Shown here: positions 14,057 through 16,188 of the stretch, in pieces
How the letters are laid out: each line of letters starts with the position of its first letter
Position numbering within the stretch: position 1 is the stretch's first letter
Origin: Bacillota bacterium
GTDB lineage: Bacteria > Bacillota > Clostridia > Lachnospirales > Lachnospiraceae
Assembly: GCA_023412855.1 (NCBI GenBank)
Contig: JAEZRJ010000059.1
Coordinates: forward strand, 1 to 16,188
DNA length: 16,188 bases
Direction of reading: 5' to 3'
The notes under the pieces: generated by a model
Databases searched by the model: none
Seen by the model: the letters and a program-made list of their open reading frames with translations, nothing else
What the model was told of the DNA's origin: nothing
Program-made: the position numbers and the translations under genes

Positions 14057-15067
14057 ATGGCAGTGCAAAAACCAATATCCATGCAGAACATAGCGGATGA
14101 GCTGGGAATCAGTAAGGTAACGGTTTCCAAGGCCCTGAACGGAAAAGACGGCGTAAGCGATGAACTGAAGGATAAAATCTTTCAGGTAGCAGAACAGTAT
14201 GGCTATATCCTTCCCGACTACGGGCAACGGAAGACGAGGAAGGTTGGTGTCATCATGAGCGACCGATTTACCTCCATGTCGGACAGTGGGAAATTCTATA
14301 TAGGAATGTATGAGAGGATCATTAGTGAGCTGAGAAAGGCATCCTGCACCAGCGTCATGATTACTCCTAACAGAAACAGTCTTATGGGAGATTTGGAGAC
14401 GATTGAGAAGAAGGGAATGTTTGATGGTCTCATTCTTTTGGGGATTTTGGATCATGTGGTCAGAGATAAAGTGGACTCCATCGAGCTGCCGAAGGTTTAT
14501 GTAGACGTTTACGATGAGACGCATAAGTCCGACTCCGTGGTAACGGAGAATATTTACAGCACCTATGAGATGACGGAATATCTTATGCAGATGGGACACA
14601 AGGATATTGGATTCGTAGGTACGGTGGGAGCCACCACCAGCATTACGGACCGCTATCTCGGATATATGAGAGCTCTTATGGAACAGAGAGTAGAGCCCGA
14701 CCCGCAGTGGCTGATACCGGATAGAACGATAGAGGGAGAAGCGATAGACCTTAAGCTTCCGGATACTCTTCCGAGTGCTTTTCTATGTAACTGTGACGAA
14801 GCGGCTTTTCGTCTGGTAAGGGTGTTGAAGGAAAGGAATCTTCGTATACCGGAGGATATATCCATTGTAGGCTTTGACAACGATATCTATGCGGAGTTGT
14901 GTGAGCCTCAGCTTACGACGATAGCTGTCAATATGGAGGAAATCGGCAAGGTTGTGTCGAAGCGAATCGTCAGACGTATGGACAATCCGAGCAAGAAGGG
15001 CGGGGAGGTTTACCGGGTGATAGGTAAGAATATTTTTAGAAGCTCTGTCAGAGATTTAAATAAATGA
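14057..15067 (+). CDS. LacI/GalR-family transcriptional regulator
   Basis: A 336-aa regulator, the normal family length. Start ATG 14057 is 7 nt after AAAGGAG (14043-14049); a TTG at 14039 would put the site inside the gene. The N-terminal HTH (about 8-27, MQNIADELGISKVTVSKALN) and hinge region (about 28-60) are followed by a periplasmic-binding-protein-like sensor domain: VGVIMSDRF, GMFDGLILLG, PKVYVDVYDE, a DIGFVGT motif, CNCDEAA and SIVGFDND. This domain usually binds a sugar or sugar phosphate. The gene directly precedes a sugar ABC permease, 40 nt away, so it likely controls uptake of a carbohydrate. The specific sugar cannot be inferred. Confidence 0.95.
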   Translation: MAVQKPISMQNIADELGISKVTVSKALNGKDGVSDELKDKIFQVAEQYGYILPDYGQRKTRKVGVIMSDRFTSMSDSGKFYIGMYERIISELRKASCTSVMITPNRNSLMGDLETIEKKGMFDGLILLGILDHVVRDKVDSIELPKVYVDVYDETHKSDSVVTENIYSTYEMTEYLMQMGHKDIGFVGTVGATTSITDRYLGYMRALMEQRVEPDPQWLIPDRTIEGEAIDLKLPDTLPSAFLCNCDEAAFRLVRVLKERNLRIPEDISIVGFDNDIYAELCEPQLTTIAVNMEEIGKVVSKRIVRRMDNPSKKGGEVYRVIGKNIFRSSVRDLNK

Positions 15068-15107
15068 AAAAGCGGCAACCACATAAAGGCAAAGGAGGAG
15101 AAAACAA

Positions 15108-16067
15108 TTGAAAAGTAAAAGTGTTCCGGTGAAACGAAAAAAACGGCATTGGACGAAAAATGATACCGAGCTTTCAATATTGGCGCTGCCCACTACGATA
15201 TGGTATATACTTTTTTGCTTCCTGCCGATGTTCGGGTTAATCATTGCGTTTAAAAATTATAAAATTACGGGCGGGAAGAACTTCATTTATAATGTAATCC
15301 ACAGCCAATGGGCGGGATTTAAAAACTTTGAATTTTTAATTAAATCGAACGATTTGTTCATTATTCTGCGCAATACTATTTTATACAATTTTACATTTAT
15401 TGTTCTGGGCATGGTGCTTTCCGTGGGCATGGCGGTAATGATAAGCTTGTTGCACAATAAGAGGAAGTCAAAGGTCTATCAGACATTGATGTTCTTTCCC
15501 TACTTTATGTCGTGGGTCGTTGTAGCATATTTTCTGGATGCCTTTTTAAATCAGAGCAACGGATTCATTAACGGGGTGATTAAGGATGCAGGGAATTCGC
15601 CCGTTCAATGGTACATGAAAGCGGGGGTATGGCCATTCATACTCATCTTTATGTATTTGTGGAAATCCACAGGATACAACATGATCATTTACTTATCCAG
15701 CATTACGGGAATTGATACTACTTTGTACGAAGCGGCAGTGGTGGATGGAGCTAATAAAAGTCAGCAGGTATGGTATATTACGCTGCCTTGCCTTAAAAAT
15801 GTCATTATTATGATGTTTATCCTGAATGTAGGAAAGATTTTTTATTCCGATTTCGGTTTGTTCTATCAGCTTTCGCAAGGAGCCAGCGGTTCCATATTCA
15901 ATGCGACGGCGACCATCGATACTTATGTATTTAATGCGCTCCAATCGGCTACTCCAATTGGAATGACCTCAGCGGCTACGTTCTTCCAGTCGGTGGCATG
16001 CTGCATTACTATTCTCGTAGCCAATGCTATTGTAAAGAAATTCGATGAAGACAGCGCTATTATATAG
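15108..16067 (+). CDS. ABC sugar transporter permease, LplB/UgpA type
   Basis: A 319-aa inner-membrane subunit of a binding-protein-dependent carbohydrate importer. Six membrane helices are visible (about 28-50, 85-115, 122-146, 173-196, 231-250, 283-305). The EAA loop that contacts the ATPase is intact: EAA 208-210, Gly214 and Pro227 (YEAAVVDGANKSQQVWYITL). The N-terminus is basic, as in LplB proteins of Lachnospiraceae. The start is TTG 15108, supported by AAAGGAGGAG (15091-15100) 7 nt upstream; no ATG fits. The usual second permease (LplC type) and solute-binding protein are not within the 121 nt left after the stop, so the rest of the transporter is either just outside or elsewhere. Confidence 0.94.
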   Translation: MKSKSVPVKRKKRHWTKNDTELSILALPTTIWYILFCFLPMFGLIIAFKNYKITGGKNFIYNVIHSQWAGFKNFEFLIKSNDLFIILRNTILYNFTFIVLGMVLSVGMAVMISLLHNKRKSKVYQTLMFFPYFMSWVVVAYFLDAFLNQSNGFINGVIKDAGNSPVQWYMKAGVWPFILIFMYLWKSTGYNMIIYLSSITGIDTTLYEAAVVDGANKSQQVWYITLPCLKNVIIMMFILNVGKIFYSDFGLFYQLSQGASGSIFNATATIDTYVFNALQSATPIGMTSAATFFQSVACCITILVANAIVKKFDEDSAII

Positions 16068-16159
16068 AAAGACTAACTATTAAAAGTCAAGTCCTAAATT
16101 GATATTTTATGAATGAATTGCAGAAATGCATTTCAGATAAATAATAAACTTGGAATAAG

Positions 16160-16184
16160 TTCAATGAACATTGAAAACTGCATG
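16160..16184 (+). promoter_or_regulatory. boxA-like sequence, possible rRNA operon leader at the right edge
   Basis: TTCAATGAACATTGAAAACT followed by GCAT resembles the NusB/S10 antitermination element (TTGAAAACT-type) in Firmicute rRNA leaders and 16S-23S spacers. It also contains an inverted repeat, TTCAATG/CATTGAA (16160-16166 with 16169-16175). The next bases lie outside the window, so I cannot tell whether an rRNA gene follows. A perfect palindrome GAAATGCATTTC lies at 16123-16134. Confidence 0.3.
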
Positions 16185-16188
16185 ACAA

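Overview
The window looks like a chromosomal segment of a motile, Gram-positive anaerobe of the class Clostridia, most likely Lachnospiraceae. The grounds are the order of the chemotaxis and late flagellar genes, strong AGGAGG-type ribosome binding sites, moderate GC with AT-rich spacers, an LplB-type sugar permease, a LytTR/DUF3021 pair, and protein families typical of that group. No 16S rRNA is present, so genus cannot be given. The left edge cuts cheA; the right edge lies in non-coding DNA.

Region 1 (1-7595, all + strand) is the distal end of a fla/che operon: cheA (5' end missing), cheW, cheC, cheD, a small two-helix membrane protein, the flagellar sigma factor fliA, a FapA/DUF342 protein, and three poorly characterised genes. 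These three are a 108-aa charged protein, a membrane-anchored coiled-coil protein with a C-terminal helix-turn-helix (DUF6115-like, in the position of Bacillus swrB), and a membrane protein with only the LysM-like part of MltG. Genes are 10-50 nt apart or overlap. CheA, CheW, CheC and CheD form the chemotaxis signalling and adaptation core; FliA drives late flagellar and chemotaxis genes.

Region 2 (7596-9810) holds a dense cluster of inverted repeats, a rho-independent terminator whose loop overlaps the -35 box of the next promoter, a candidate pseudoknotted S2 leader, rpsB, tsf and a strong terminator. The order fla/che - rpsB - tsf is also found in Bacillus subtilis.

Region 3 (9811-11362) is accessory. 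A minus-strand gene encodes a long Gly-Pro dipeptide repeat protein with a conserved-looking aromatic C-terminal domain. It is followed by a stand-alone GyrI-like effector-binding protein preceded by two tandem 18-bp repeats, and by a short minus-strand coding remnant.

Region 4 (11363-13630) is a compact three-gene + strand unit: membrane-anchored alpha/beta hydrolase, LytTR DNA-binding regulator and DUF3021 membrane protein, closed by a terminator. The tight packing suggests the LytTR/DUF3021 pair controls its own operon, including the hydrolase.

Region 5 (13631-16188) is an AT-rich spacer, a 17-bp inverted repeat just before a LacI-family regulator, and an LplB-type ABC sugar permease. The last 120 nt hold no gene but contain a boxA-like sequence of the kind seen in Firmicute rRNA leaders. 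Most of the window is well-known biology; the least explained parts are the three genes after fapA, the hairpin cluster at 7610-7793, the rpsB leader, the Gly-Pro protein and the hydrolase-LytTR-DUF3021 unit.
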